52,529 nt of DNA from Bacteroidota bacterium (GCA_023417815.1 JAEZEI010000015.1:1-52529); one strand, 5' to 3'; positions 8,401 to 17,048 are shown, counted from the stretch's first letter. Translations and numbers: made by a program. Notes: generated by a model not told the origin, from the sequence alone.

Positions 8401-8436
8401 TTTCTGCGCTTTCAGTGTACTTCAGTGCTTTCAGTG
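8401..8436. repeat. Right inverted repeat of the GxxExxY cassette
   Basis: This arm starts TTTCTG and ends CTTTCAGTG, the inverse of 7871-7906 with two mismatches. It overlaps the last two codons (CAC TGA) of the Crp/Fnr gene on the minus strand, so the repeat supplies that gene's final His and stop codon. Confidence 0.9.
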
Positions 8437-9036
8437 TAATAAATTCTTGTTACTACCCTTTTTAGTTGCCAGTTGCTTTCTTATCCGGCTGAGGGTTTCG
8501 CGGGTAATGCCCAGGTAGGACGCAATCATATGCTGTGGAACCTTTTGAAAACAATCCGGGAAGGTCTTCATCAGTTTTTCATACTTAACATCAGCAGTTT
8601 CACTGAAAGTCCCGATAAGCCGTCGCTGGGTTGCAATAAGATTATTCTGGATGAGAATGCGGAAGAAACGCTCCAGTTTCGGTACCCGCTCCAGCAGCAT
8701 ATCCCAATTCGGGCGGGTTATCATCAATACCTCCGACTCTTCCAGGGCTTCAAAATTATACATGCCTGGTTCGCCTGTGAAGAAGCTGTAAAGATCGCCA
8801 AGCCACCAGCCCTCCATGGCAAACTGGAGAATATGTTCATTCCCTTTGTTGTCGATCGTGAACGAGCGCAGCAGGCCTCTCTCTACGAAAATGGTATGAC
8901 GACAAACTTCGCCTTCCTGGAGGAGGTATTGTTTCTTACGGACTTTCTTTGGCTGGAATAGCGTTTTACAGAGATCAAACTCCTCATCGTTGAGAAGGAT
9001 GATCTCGTCAAACTTTTTCCTCAGCAGTTCATACAT
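8431..9036 (-). CDS. Crp/Fnr family transcriptional regulator
   Basis: The 201-residue protein has a cyclic-nucleotide-binding-like jelly roll in the N-terminal 120 residues (LLQEGEVCRHTIFVERGLLR) and a C-terminal winged helix with the recognition segment HMIASYLGITRETLSRIRKQL. No Cys cluster for an Fnr iron-sulfur centre is visible. The family commonly controls stress or redox responses in Bacteroidota. The C-terminus is formed by an inverted-repeat arm, so the last residues may have been altered by insertion. Candidate operators precede the two YceI-containing units on either side. Confidence 0.9.
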   Translation of the reverse strand: MYELLRKKFDEIILLNDEEFDLCKTLFQPKKVRKKQYLLQEGEVCRHTIFVERGLLRSFTIDNKGNEHILQFAMEGWWLGDLYSFFTGEPGMYNFEALEESEVLMITRPNWDMLLERVPKLERFFRILIQNNLIATQRRLIGTFSETADVKYEKLMKTFPDCFQKVPQHMIASYLGITRETLSRIRKQLATKKGSNKNLLH

Positions 9037-9087
9037 GAATTGAAAGTAAAAAGGAAAAAGGTAAAGGCAAAAAGAATTGCTTTTACC

Positions 9088-9666
9088 TTACCGCGCAAAG
9101 CCTTTTATAAGGTCAAGCAGCGAACCTCCATTCCTTTGCTGTTGTTGCTGTGCGCCCCCGGCCAGTTGCCCGATAATATCCATTAACCCACCACTATCAT
9201 CATTGGAACTACCGCCGGTAAGCAGGTCCATGAGGCCCCTGCCGCCGGAAACCTGGGCTGATTGTCCGCCGGTGATGGAGCCAAGAAGGTTATCGAGAGA
9301 AAAATTATTGTCGGAAGGGTCGTTCACCCGGTTTACGAGGTTTCCAAGCACTCCGGGAATGAGGTTGCCAGCCACGTTACCTGCCTGGTTGCTGTTCATG
9401 CTGAATTTGTTCATCAATTTGTTCGCGAGATGACCTATCATCATAGACACGATAGGATTGTTGAGCAGGTTCTTTTTATTGTTCCCGGATCCAAATAAAC
9501 CGACGAGGCTTTGCACCCCTCCACCGGCTACAATGTTCCTTAACCCTGATGCAACAGTATTGGTGGCTTCGGCAACCACTTCATCCTGCTGGTTTACTAT
9601 GCCATCATCCTGCGGCATCGCTTCGCTGGCCGTACCTCTAACGAGATCGAATAGTTCTTTAAGCAT
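9088..9666 (-). CDS. DUF937-like low-complexity protein
   Basis: I start at ATG 9664-9666 (MLKELFDLVRG). The longer frame adds 30 residues lying across repeat-rich intergenic DNA and is unlikely. The protein is rich in Gly, Asn, Gln and Leu, with LLDLIKGFAR at the C-terminus and a QQQQQ run near residue 175. The N-terminal LFDLVRG and the VSMMIGHLANKLMNKF helix resemble DUF937/YidB proteins. No signal peptide is seen and no function is known. Confidence 0.65.
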   Translation of the reverse strand: MLKELFDLVRGTASEAMPQDDGIVNQQDEVVAEATNTVASGLRNIVAGGGVQSLVGLFGSGNNKKNLLNNPIVSMMIGHLANKLMNKFSMNSNQAGNVAGNLIPGVLGNLVNRVNDPSDNNFSLDNLLGSITGGQSAQVSGGRGLMDLLTGGSSNDDSGGLMDIIGQLAGGAQQQQQRNGGSLLDLIKGFAR

Positions 9667-9702
9667 GTGATTGATTTTGATGAGTTGAACAGCAAAAATT
9701 AA

Positions 9703-9726
9703 TCCCAACTTCCAACCTCCCAACTG
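9703..9726. repeat. Degenerate heptad repeats (TCCAACY)
   Basis: About three imperfect units (TCCCAACT, TCCAACC, TCCCAACT) lie in the intergenic region upstream of gene 9088-9666. They are the reverse complement of the RGTTGGA units at bases 1-49. Confidence 0.7.
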
Positions 9727-9799
9727 CCTTCCCTGTTTAACCTTTTTGAGACACAATTATGCCCCTCTACATTTCCCCAACAATAAACAATAAACCTTA

Positions 9800-9827
9800 A
9801 CCAACCTCAAACCTCCAACCTCCAACC
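9800..9827. repeat. Four tandem heptads (ACCAACC/TCCAACC)
   Basis: Four heptads (ACCAACC, TCAAACC, TCCAACC, TCCAACC) end exactly at base 9827, directly against the stop codon (9828-9830) of the YceI gene. The array at 1-49 abuts a stop codon in the same way. Confidence 0.8.
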
Positions 9828-10355
9828 CTATCCCTGTTTTACCAGCTGTACCTCCGCAAGTATCCTGATCTCATCACTCACCACAACACTTCCTGCTTCT
9901 GTAACAGCATTCCAGGTCAGTCCAAATTCTTTGCGGCTGATCTTGCCGGTTACGGTAAAGCCCGCTTTGTGCTGGCCATAAGGATCCACAACAGTTCCTC
10001 CAAAATCCACGTTGACGGTTACAGGTTTTGTAATGCCGCGGATGGTAAGGTCGCCTGTGAGGGTACCGCTGTCGCCCTGCACGGAATATTTCTTTCCTTC
10101 AAACAAAAGCTGGGGAGAATTATCTGCGTCGAAGAAATCTGCAGACTTCAGGTGGGTATCACGCTGTTCATTATTGGTGTCGATCGAATTTATATCTGCA
10201 GTGAACCTGATCTTAGATGCAGTGTTGAAATCATCACTCCCGGTTTCAACTTCCAGGTCGAACGTGCGGAAATAACCGGTAACCGTAGTGATCATAAGGT
10301 GTTTTACCTTGAATTGTATCTCGGAGTGTGCGGGGTCTATCTTCCATTTGATCAT
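9828..10355 (-). CDS. Cytoplasmic YceI family protein
   Basis: The 175-residue protein starts MIKWKIDPAHSEIQFKVKHL with no signal peptide and contains HLKSADFFDAD and LTIRGITKPVTV, diagnostic of the YceI barrel. It differs from the secreted paralogue at 6733-7302 mainly in lacking the leader. Its promoter region carries a TAACTTTG -7 box and a Crp-type palindrome similar to that of the neighbouring operon, so the two are probably induced together. Ligand unknown. Confidence 0.92.
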   Translation of the reverse strand: MIKWKIDPAHSEIQFKVKHLMITTVTGYFRTFDLEVETGSDDFNTASKIRFTADINSIDTNNEQRDTHLKSADFFDADNSPQLLFEGKKYSVQGDSGTLTGDLTIRGITKPVTVNVDFGGTVVDPYGQHKAGFTVTGKISRKEFGLTWNAVTEAGSVVVSDEIRILAEVQLVKQG

Positions 10356-10385
10356 GGTATATAGTTTTAAGTGTTATTGATATTG

Positions 10386-10393
10386 CAAAGTTA
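10386..10393 (-). promoter_or_regulatory. Candidate -7 promoter box TAACTTTG
   Basis: Read on the minus strand this is TAACTTTG, matching TAnnTTTG, 30 bp before the YceI start at 10355. The shared operator-like site at 10417-10428 lies 23 bp further upstream. Confidence 0.5.
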
Positions 10394-10416
10394 GGTCAGG
10401 AGGAAGGGTGGTCCAT

Positions 10417-10440
10417 TAACATAGATCAATAAATATTGAT
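10417..10440. promoter_or_regulatory. Candidate operator: TAACATAGATCA overlapping an ATCAATA/TATTGAT palindrome
   Basis: TAACATAGATCA (10417-10428) matches the site at 7848-7859 in 10 of 12 bases and at nearly the same distance from a start codon. It overlaps a 7-bp-arm palindrome ATCAATA-AA-TATTGAT at 10425-10440. Binding by the local Crp/Fnr protein is inferred. Confidence 0.4.
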
Positions 10441-10522
10441 GTTTGTTGTTGTTACAAAGGGATGCAGAAAAATATGCTGAAACATGTAATATTTATGCCT
10501 GCAGCATTTTTTTGAGAATAAC

Positions 10523-11500
10523 CTAAGTTCTGAACCAGAGCAACATTCCCATATAAATAATATATGCAGCTACAAAAAGGATACCTTCTCTCCTGCTCAC
10601 CTTCCTGTCGGTTTTAAAAACCGGGTAACATAATACAGCCATCAGAGTTGCAAGAGGAAGGTCGTACCAAAGGATTTCCTTTGAAACATTTACGCCGGTA
10701 CCGGAAACGAGGCAGGTAATACCCAGGATGACGAGAATATTGGAGATGCTGCTGCCGATGAGATTCCCGATGGCAACATCGCGGTCATCTCTTCGTGTTG
10801 CTATGATGGTCGTGACAAGTTCGGGAGCCGACGTGCCTATAGCTACGATAGTAAGCCCGATCACCGCGTCCGAAACACCCAGGCTTGATGCGATCTTTAC
10901 GGCACCGGAAACAAGAAGGTCAGCCCCGTAAATGGTGAGCGCGATCCCGGCAACCAGTACAAAAATATTCCATAGCCACCTCCTGAAAACCGGTTTCATA
11001 AAGAGAACGCTTTTCCCGAATTCTTCCGCGTATTCTTTTTTAAGGGAAGCAGGTTGTTTCCGGCTGAATTTTATAAGTGCGATGGTGTAAGCTACAGCAC
11101 CTGTAAGAAGTATAGCGCCTTCATAAGCCCGGATCACCCCGTCAAGTGCAAAAATGATCAGCAATAATGCTGCACCCATCATAACAGGCAGGTCGAGCTT
11201 TATGCTAAGCATGTGGATCTTTAGCGGTTTCAAAGCAGCGCTTAGTCCCAGGATAAAAAGAATATTGAACATGTTAGTTCCGGCAATATTTCCTACGGCA
11301 AGCGAGCTTTTTCCTTCAGAGACTGCCGTGATACCAACTGCAAGTTCCGGTGCACTGGTGCCTATGGCAACAAAGGTGAGCCCGATCATTATAGGCCGGA
11401 TACCAAGTAGTGAAGCGATCCGGGATGCACTGCGCAACACCATCTCGGCACCCAGGATGATCACCGCAAGTCCTGCAAGAAATACCATGAATGCACTCAT
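10523..11500 (-). CDS. Calcium/sodium antiporter (YrbG-like, CaCA family)
   Basis: The 325-residue protein has about ten membrane helices and the two alpha-repeats of the cation/Ca2+ antiporter superfamily. These are GLTFVAIGTSAPELAVGI near residue 40 and GLTIVAIGTSAPELVTTI near residue 215, each followed by a GN(I/L)xGxxxxNI ion-site motif. It exchanges Ca2+ for Na+ or H+ across the inner membrane. The length is normal for bacterial YrbG. It stands alone on the minus strand, divergent from the phosphoesterase gene. Confidence 0.93.
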   Translation of the reverse strand: MSAFMVFLAGLAVIILGAEMVLRSASRIASLLGIRPIMIGLTFVAIGTSAPELAVGITAVSEGKSSLAVGNIAGTNMFNILFILGLSAALKPLKIHMLSIKLDLPVMMGAALLLIIFALDGVIRAYEGAILLTGAVAYTIALIKFSRKQPASLKKEYAEEFGKSVLFMKPVFRRWLWNIFVLVAGIALTIYGADLLVSGAVKIASSLGVSDAVIGLTIVAIGTSAPELVTTIIATRRDDRDVAIGNLIGSSISNILVILGITCLVSGTGVNVSKEILWYDLPLATLMAVLCYPVFKTDRKVSRREGILFVAAYIIYMGMLLWFRT

Positions 11501-11586
11501 ACAGCGGCAAAATAAATATTCAACAGCAAATAAATATGATGAAGAACAGGCGTTTAAATGGAATCGCGCACAAAAGTTGTAAGAGT

Positions 11587-12381
11587 ATGACCATGGATCT
11601 GAAAAAATTACTCCCCTTCTGTTTACTTCTAATCGGCTGCAAGGATAATTTCATTTATCATCCTAACGAGATACGTCCCAGTGAAAAGAACCTGAACTTG
11701 CGGAATCTACAGAAACTGTCACAGCTTTCACCGAAGGATACTTTCAATTTCATCCTTACCGGGGATACCCAGCTTGCAAATGCAGAACTGGAGGATTTTA
11801 TCCAGCATGTGAATGCCCGCGATGATATTGAATTCATGATCATTAATGGCGACCTTACCGATTTTGGCCGTAATTATGAATATAACCTGCTCGCAAGGCA
11901 GTTATTAAAACTGGATATTCCGTTCATCTCCGTAATAGGCAATCATGATATGCTCGGGAACGGCCGGATGATCTATAACGAAATGTTCGGCCCGGAGAAT
12001 TTCACCTTCAACTACGGTTTGAACAGGTTCGTCATCATCAATTCAAATTTCCGCGAAGGCTCCGGATCGGAAGAACTACCAGACCTTAACTGGCTTCAAC
12101 AGGCCGTAACTGGCGGAGCTTCCACATCAAACACTTTCGTGGCTTCGCACATTGCACCATTCTCCGCAGATTTTAATCCTGCGAAGGAACAGCAGTACCA
12201 CGACATCATTTCGACAGAGCCAACCTTGCGTTTGTCGATGCATGGGCACGATCACCATTTCAGCATCACCCAGCCTTACGATGATGTGCGCTACGTAGTG
12301 GCAGGTGCAATGAGCTACCGGAATTATGCACTCGTAAGTGTCAAAGGAACTTCAGTCACCATAAATAAGATCGAATTCTAG
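11587..12381 (+). CDS. Metallophosphoesterase lipoprotein
   Basis: I start at ATG 11587 because it gives a short lipoprotein signal ending LLIGC; the frame is open back to 11491 but those residues are not signal-like. The calcineurin-like metal ligands are present in order: GDTQ near residue 60, NGDLTDFG near residue 87, GNHDML near residue 120, SHIAPF and HGHDHHF. It is probably attached to the cell envelope. The phosphoester substrate is unknown. It overlaps the next gene by one base (TAGTG). Confidence 0.85.
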   Translation: MTMDLKKLLPFCLLLIGCKDNFIYHPNEIRPSEKNLNLRNLQKLSQLSPKDTFNFILTGDTQLANAELEDFIQHVNARDDIEFMIINGDLTDFGRNYEYNLLARQLLKLDIPFISVIGNHDMLGNGRMIYNEMFGPENFTFNYGLNRFVIINSNFREGSGSEELPDLNWLQQAVTGGASTSNTFVASHIAPFSADFNPAKEQQYHDIISTEPTLRLSMHGHDHHFSITQPYDDVRYVVAGAMSYRNYALVSVKGTSVTINKIEF

Positions 12382-12932
12382 TGAAACGAATACTATATAT
12401 ATTATTTTTTCTCCCGGCCGTCTCAATAGCACAAAGCAAATTCCTGGAAGTGATCACTCCGGAGCATTTAAAAGCGCAGTTCGCAGGGGCGATCGGTTTT
12501 GTTTCTGTAGGTGCCGGGTATGAATCACTGAATGAGAAATTCCAGACCGATGTGATGTATGGCTATGTGCCGAAGTCGCTGGGTGGCGTACGCATCCATT
12601 CCCTCACTGCGAAAGTTACCTGGCTGCCGCTGTCGCGGTATATCGGGGAGATCAAATGGAACTATATCACCGGGGGGCTGCACCTTAACTATGCTATCGG
12701 CGATCGTTACCATACCTTCTGGCCCGACAAATACCCGCACGGATATTATAATTACCCGAGCGCACTTACCGCAACGATCTTTGCAGGCGGACAGCTACAT
12801 CACAAAAAAACCGGGTTCTATTATGAAGCTGGAATGACCGACAGGCAACTGATCACGCTTATCCGTAACCCCGGCGCAGTGCCTTTTTTCAGGATGGTGA
12901 ATATCGGCCTGGGAATATACCGGGAGATCTGA
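12381..12932 (+). CDS. Exported hypothetical protein, probable outer-membrane beta-barrel
   Basis: Translation starts at GTG 12381, sharing its first base with the stop codon of the phosphoesterase gene. The N-terminus MKRILYILFFLPAVSIAQ is a signal peptide. The mature part alternates hydrophobic and aromatic residues (FAGAIGFVSVGAGYES, YFHLNY-type strands) and ends in a strand with GLGIYREI, typical of small outer-membrane barrels. I do not recognise the family. Coupling to the phosphoesterase suggests joint work at the cell surface. Confidence 0.7.
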   Translation: MKRILYILFFLPAVSIAQSKFLEVITPEHLKAQFAGAIGFVSVGAGYESLNEKFQTDVMYGYVPKSLGGVRIHSLTAKVTWLPLSRYIGEIKWNYITGGLHLNYAIGDRYHTFWPDKYPHGYYNYPSALTATIFAGGQLHHKKTGFYYEAGMTDRQLITLIRNPGAVPFFRMVNIGLGIYREI

Positions 12933-12942
12933 AATCACGAGA

Positions 12943-13212
12943 TCACACGAGTATGTTCTTATATTTTTCCGGATCCCTTTTCACCATAGCCTGCACGAAC
13001 GTACATGAAGGCTTTAATTTAAGTCCATTTTCAAATACATGGTCGCTCATTGCTGCAAACAACCTTTTACCGATGCCTTTGCCTTCTCCTGCAGGAAATG
13101 CCTCTGTATGATGCGCGGTCAGCACACCATCCTTAATAGAAATCTTCATTTCACCGAGTTCGGTATTGTTTTCTGTAATGGTTATGCGGGTGGGAGAGAA
13201 AATTGTTTGCAT
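12943..13212 (-). CDS. Small GNAT-type N-acetyltransferase (YjdJ-like)
   Basis: The 89-residue protein contains AFPAGEGKGIGKRLFAAM, the acetyl-CoA-binding loop of the short GNAT subfamily (PF14542), and a TFVQAMVKRDPEKY tail. Members of this length are complete enzymes. It is last in the minus-strand copper gene order but could be an independent unit. The substrate is unknown. Confidence 0.82.
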   Translation of the reverse strand: MQTIFSPTRITITENNTELGEMKISIKDGVLTAHHTEAFPAGEGKGIGKRLFAAMSDHVFENGLKLKPSCTFVQAMVKRDPEKYKNILV

Positions 13213-13238
13213 AGAAAATTAAAAATCAATTTACATTA

Positions 13239-13682
13239 TCATTTCAATTTATCAATAAGACGCTTCATTTCAGCGATCTCCTTTTCCTGGGCAGCAATTA
13301 TTTCACTTGCGAGTTTCTTCACTTCCGGATCTTTTAATTCGGCATTACGGCTGGTCATTATTGCAGAAGAATGATGCGGGATCATAGCTTTCATATATTG
13401 TACATCCTTCACAGGAGTCTGGGTTCTGAGGGCAATGAGTACGAGAGAAAAAAGTATTACACTGCCTGAAATGATCATCATATTTTTCTTCTTGTCAGGA
13501 TACATTTTACCCATCATCAACATCATTACCACGGCCATGGGTGTTACCATTAACAGGGACATATATATCCGGCTCAAACTTGACTGATAATGAGAAATAT
13601 CACTCAGGTTCAGGAACATAACAAGGTACATGATGATGAATGAAATGATCATCATAATAAAGAATTTACTGTATTTCATCAT
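13239..13682 (-). CDS. Membrane-anchored DUF305 protein
   Basis: I start at the ATG pair at 13677-13682; the longer frame adds an unlikely basic leader. The protein has about three N-terminal helices, very rich in Met and Ile, followed by the DUF305 signature YMKAMIPHHSSAIMTSRNAE and a charged coiled-coil-like tail (IAAQEKEIAEMKRLIDKL). DUF305 His/Met motifs are associated with copper or silver handling. It lies directly after the multicopper oxidase gene in the copper operon. Confidence 0.87.
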   Translation of the reverse strand: MMKYSKFFIMMIISFIIMYLVMFLNLSDISHYQSSLSRIYMSLLMVTPMAVVMMLMMGKMYPDKKKNMMIISGSVILFSLVLIALRTQTPVKDVQYMKAMIPHHSSAIMTSRNAELKDPEVKKLASEIIAAQEKEIAEMKRLIDKLK

Positions 13683-13725
13683 GACTATATGATTTTTATG
13701 AATAAATTTCCCGGACAATTGATAA

Positions 13726-16494
13726 TTAATAAATGACCGTTACCCCCGCGCCAAATCCCATGTCGCTGTCGTAATGAGTAGACAGGGCAAACCATTTCTT
13801 CAGGATATAGCGTAAGCCAGCCATATATTCCTTGTCTGTATTTCCCAACAGGTTAAGTCTTAACCTTGGGGTTAACGGAATGTCTTCACGCCCGAGCTGG
13901 AACCTGAACTTTCCATCTGTATCCACCCTTGCCTGGGCACGGAACAATAATGGCAACGTATATTCAACACCAGCCATAAAAGCTTTGCGGTTATTCTGAT
14001 TTGATAACTGGCCAAACGCATTTTTCTCCGGCATATTCTCTTCCGTGTTTCGATGATAATCGAAACCAATAAAAGGAAACCACCATTGCATATTCCCGAG
14101 GTACCTTCCTATGTAGGATTCAACTTCATACCCGTGCATTGCTTTAAGCCCTACCCTCCATTCTGTTCTGAATTCGTATCGTTCTCCCGAGATCATGAAC
14201 ATTCCATCGCTGCCATTGCTTTCAAGCCCGATCTCCGCCATAGGATGGAACATGCGCTCGTGGCGAAGAAATTTGTTGTACGAAGCCACTTTATCCGGTA
14301 AGTCGGGATTAGGTAAGGAATTATTATACCTGAATACATTTCCCATACCGGCCATCATATGGTAAAGGATGTGACAATGAAAGAACCAGTCGCCATCCTG
14401 GCTGCCTGCAAACTCGATAGTGTCAGTTTCCATCGGCATAATATCCAGCACATTTTTTAAAGGAGCATATTCTCCCTGGCCGTTAATGATCCTGAAGTCA
14501 TGACCATGCAGGTGCATCGGGTGACGCATCATGGAGTTGTTGAATAATATTATGCGGACATTATGACCTTTTTCGATCAGTATCTTATCCCATTCCTTCA
14601 ACACTTTATTATTGATGGACCAAACATAGCGGTTCATGTTGCCGGTCAGCGTAAAATATAATTCTTTAACAGGCACATCAGGAAGAAACGTTTTCTCATT
14701 TGCCCTTAGCATAGTATAGTTAAGCGTTGTAATACCCCCGGTAGATGTTGTATTTCCATGATGCTGATGTCCACCATCGTCAATTGCAACAGCCATACTA
14801 TCTGCATCCGGCGTTGTGGCATTCAATTCTTCGTACATCACCGAATTCATATCCATTTCCTGCATACTCATTTTCATTCCCATATCCTTCATATCTCCAT
14901 TCATCTTCATCATATCATTCATCATCTTCATTCCTTCAAAATATTTCAGGCGAGGAAGAACTGGTGCCGGCATTTTCATTCCAGATCCCAGCCACAGTGA
15001 TGCTGCTTTTGTGCGGTCTTCGGGTGTTGCCCTGAACTCATAGCTCATATCCTCAGGAATTGTAACTACTACATCATATGTTTCAGAAACACCAATGATC
15101 AGCCTGTCTACTTCAACAGGAACTACATCATTACCGTCATTCCCGATAACCGTAATTTTTCCACCGGCATACTGAACCCAGAAATAACTTGATGCCCCTG
15201 CGTTCACAAGCCTCAACCGCACCCTGTCACCTTTCCTGAATCCCGGAGCATTTGATTCAGGTCTGCCATTCACAAGGAACCTGTCATAATACACATCACT
15301 CACGTCCATCGCAAGCATTCTTTTCCATTCATTCGTGAGTTTTGTTTTAAAATATCCCTGTCGTATCGCTTCAGAATAACTCTGGGTGCTTCCTTTTTTG
15401 ATGGCATACCAGTCATTTGCAGTCCTCAGTCTTCTCTGCACCTGGTCGGGATCTTCATCTGTCCATTCACTAAGCACCACGGTATACTCCTGGTTATAAG
15501 AACCATCTGCAACAGGAATGTTATTATTATCCTGGTCCTGCATCTCCATATTCATATCGTGTCCTTCATGAGCAGCATGGTCATTATTATTTGCAGAATC
15601 AACTGCCGTTTTATCCATGTGATGTTCCATTTGTGATGAATCATTATGCATGTGATGCTCTTCATGACCGGCCGGTGGGTTCATATTTTCATCCTTCCCA
15701 TCCACATCTTCCTGTCCTGGCCTTTTCTTGAAGATGAGTGCTCCGTAGATCCCTGCCTGTTCCTGCAACCCGCTGTGTGAATGATACCAGTATGTTCCAT
15801 TCTGAACAACCCTGAACTTATATAAGTGAATATCACCTGGATGAACAGGTGCAGTTGTGAGATATGGAACACCATCAAACCAGTTTGGGAGAATTACGCC
15901 ATGCCAGTGCAGGGATGTTTCTTCTTTCTTCAAACGGTTATGAAGATAAATTTCCGCTGTATCTCCCTCAGTGAATACCAGGTCAGGACCCGGGATCGTT
16001 CCGTTTATCGCGTAAGCATGCCTTGACCTACCCGTATAATTAACAACCGTATCAGTGATATAAAGATCATAACGAACAGTCCTGCCGGGCTGCATATCCA
16101 CTTTCATCCCTTCGATCACTATCTCCTCTGATACAGCTGGTTCATGAGCACTATGATCCACTTCACGCGAAACAGTATCTGTTTTTGCCGGGACCTTTTC
16201 TGCAGGACGTGCTGGAGGTTTAGAAACTGGAACAGTCTTTTTAACCGGTGCCTTCCTAACAGGTTTCTTTGCAGGAGGAGAAGCAGGTTTGGGAGTTGCA
16301 GTCCTTATTGTCTTTTTTACCAGTGCCATCCCGCATTTCGGGCATTTCCCGGGAACATTACTCTGTACTTCGGGATGCATGGGGCAGGTATAAATTGTCC
16401 TGGTGCCACCACCATTTTGCTGCAGGTGATCTTGATGTGCAAATGCACTTATGCCCGGGGTGATAAAGAACAGGATCAGGAGAAGATATTTCAT
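13726..16494 (-). CDS. Multicopper oxidase fused to an N-terminal metal-binding domain and C-terminal CopB-like barrel
   Basis: The 922-residue protein has a signal peptide, then a heavy-metal-binding domain (YTCPMHPE...CPKCGM, about residues 35-62) and a Pro/Lys/Ala linker. A multicopper oxidase follows with copper ligands in LHWHG (~196), WYHSHSG (~236), HPMHLHGHDF (~660) and HCHILYHMMAGM (~705). Met/His-rich inserts lie near residues 265-325 and 520-575. The last 190 residues alternate like a beta-barrel (FIGFDY, GLRYILKKWF) and end in VTVIY, resembling CopB. It probably oxidises Cu(I) in the periplasm while anchored in the outer membrane. The copper oxidase call is firm; the barrel call is inferred. 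Confidence 0.9.
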   Translation of the reverse strand: MKYLLLILFFITPGISAFAHQDHLQQNGGGTRTIYTCPMHPEVQSNVPGKCPKCGMALVKKTIRTATPKPASPPAKKPVRKAPVKKTVPVSKPPARPAEKVPAKTDTVSREVDHSAHEPAVSEEIVIEGMKVDMQPGRTVRYDLYITDTVVNYTGRSRHAYAINGTIPGPDLVFTEGDTAEIYLHNRLKKEETSLHWHGVILPNWFDGVPYLTTAPVHPGDIHLYKFRVVQNGTYWYHSHSGLQEQAGIYGALIFKKRPGQEDVDGKDENMNPPAGHEEHHMHNDSSQMEHHMDKTAVDSANNNDHAAHEGHDMNMEMQDQDNNNIPVADGSYNQEYTVVLSEWTDEDPDQVQRRLRTANDWYAIKKGSTQSYSEAIRQGYFKTKLTNEWKRMLAMDVSDVYYDRFLVNGRPESNAPGFRKGDRVRLRLVNAGASSYFWVQYAGGKITVIGNDGNDVVPVEVDRLIIGVSETYDVVVTIPEDMSYEFRATPEDRTKAASLWLGSGMKMPAPVLPRLKYFEGMKMMNDMMKMNGDMKDMGMKMSMQEMDMNSVMYEELNATTPDADSMAVAIDDGGHQHHGNTTSTGGITTLNYTMLRANEKTFLPDVPVKELYFTLTGNMNRYVWSINNKVLKEWDKILIEKGHNVRIILFNNSMMRHPMHLHGHDFRIINGQGEYAPLKNVLDIMPMETDTIEFAGSQDGDWFFHCHILYHMMAGMGNVFRYNNSLPNPDLPDKVASYNKFLRHERMFHPMAEIGLESNGSDGMFMISGERYEFRTEWRVGLKAMHGYEVESYIGRYLGNMQWWFPFIGFDYHRNTEENMPEKNAFGQLSNQNNRKAFMAGVEYTLPLLFRAQARVDTDGKFRFQLGREDIPLTPRLRLNLLGNTDKEYMAGLRYILKKWFALSTHYDSDMGFGAGVTVIY

Positions 16495-16508
16495 TACCTG
16501 GCTGGGAT

Positions 16509-16997
16509 TTAGTTTAAAGTTTCTGTTACACTTCCACAGCTAAGCATTGAACTGCCATAGTATGGGTTCCTTATTTCATTCTCATTGCTTAACCAATAGG
16601 CCTTCTTCATCGGGCAATACTGGATGTACACCGGCCCCCCTGTTAATTTAAGCGCCTTAGCCACCAGTATCATATTAGAAGAAAGGTTTGCGAAGTATTT
16701 ACGTTGGGCAGTTATATCTTTCTTATCAGCGATGGAAGATGCATCCTTTAATAATGCTGCAACATTACCTTCAGAAATTAACTGGTAGGATACTCCGTTC
16801 AGGTTCCTGGTAAAGGAAGTAGCTGCAAGTGCTGCGGCATCAGTCTTTCCTGCTACCAGTGCTTCTTTTATGGAATAATATGATTGCAAAAGTTGATTCA
16901 AGCTGACATCTGAAGACTGAGCTGAAACCTTCAAAGAGGAAAAAACCATTAACAGCAATACAAAAGACATTTTGGACATATTCTTAAATGATATCAT
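16509..16997 (-). CDS. Periplasmic DUF3347 protein
   Basis: I start at ATG 16995-16997 (MISFKNMSKMSF), which gives a normal signal peptide ending SAQ. The body has the DUF3347 helical domain and the conserved C-terminal pattern YCPMKKAYWLSNE...NPYYG..ML.CG, with Cys and Met candidates for metal binding. A paralogue lies at 49478-50086. Family members accompany copper/silver exporters. The chemical role is unknown. Confidence 0.87.
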   Translation of the reverse strand: MISFKNMSKMSFVLLLMVFSSLKVSAQSSDVSLNQLLQSYYSIKEALVAGKTDAAALAATSFTRNLNGVSYQLISEGNVAALLKDASSIADKKDITAQRKYFANLSSNMILVAKALKLTGGPVYIQYCPMKKAYWLSNENEIRNPYYGSSMLSCGSVTETLN

Positions 16998-17048
16998 TTT
17001 TTTAAAGTTTAATCGAATAATAATCTTCGTCAAGGAATTCACTGTCTC

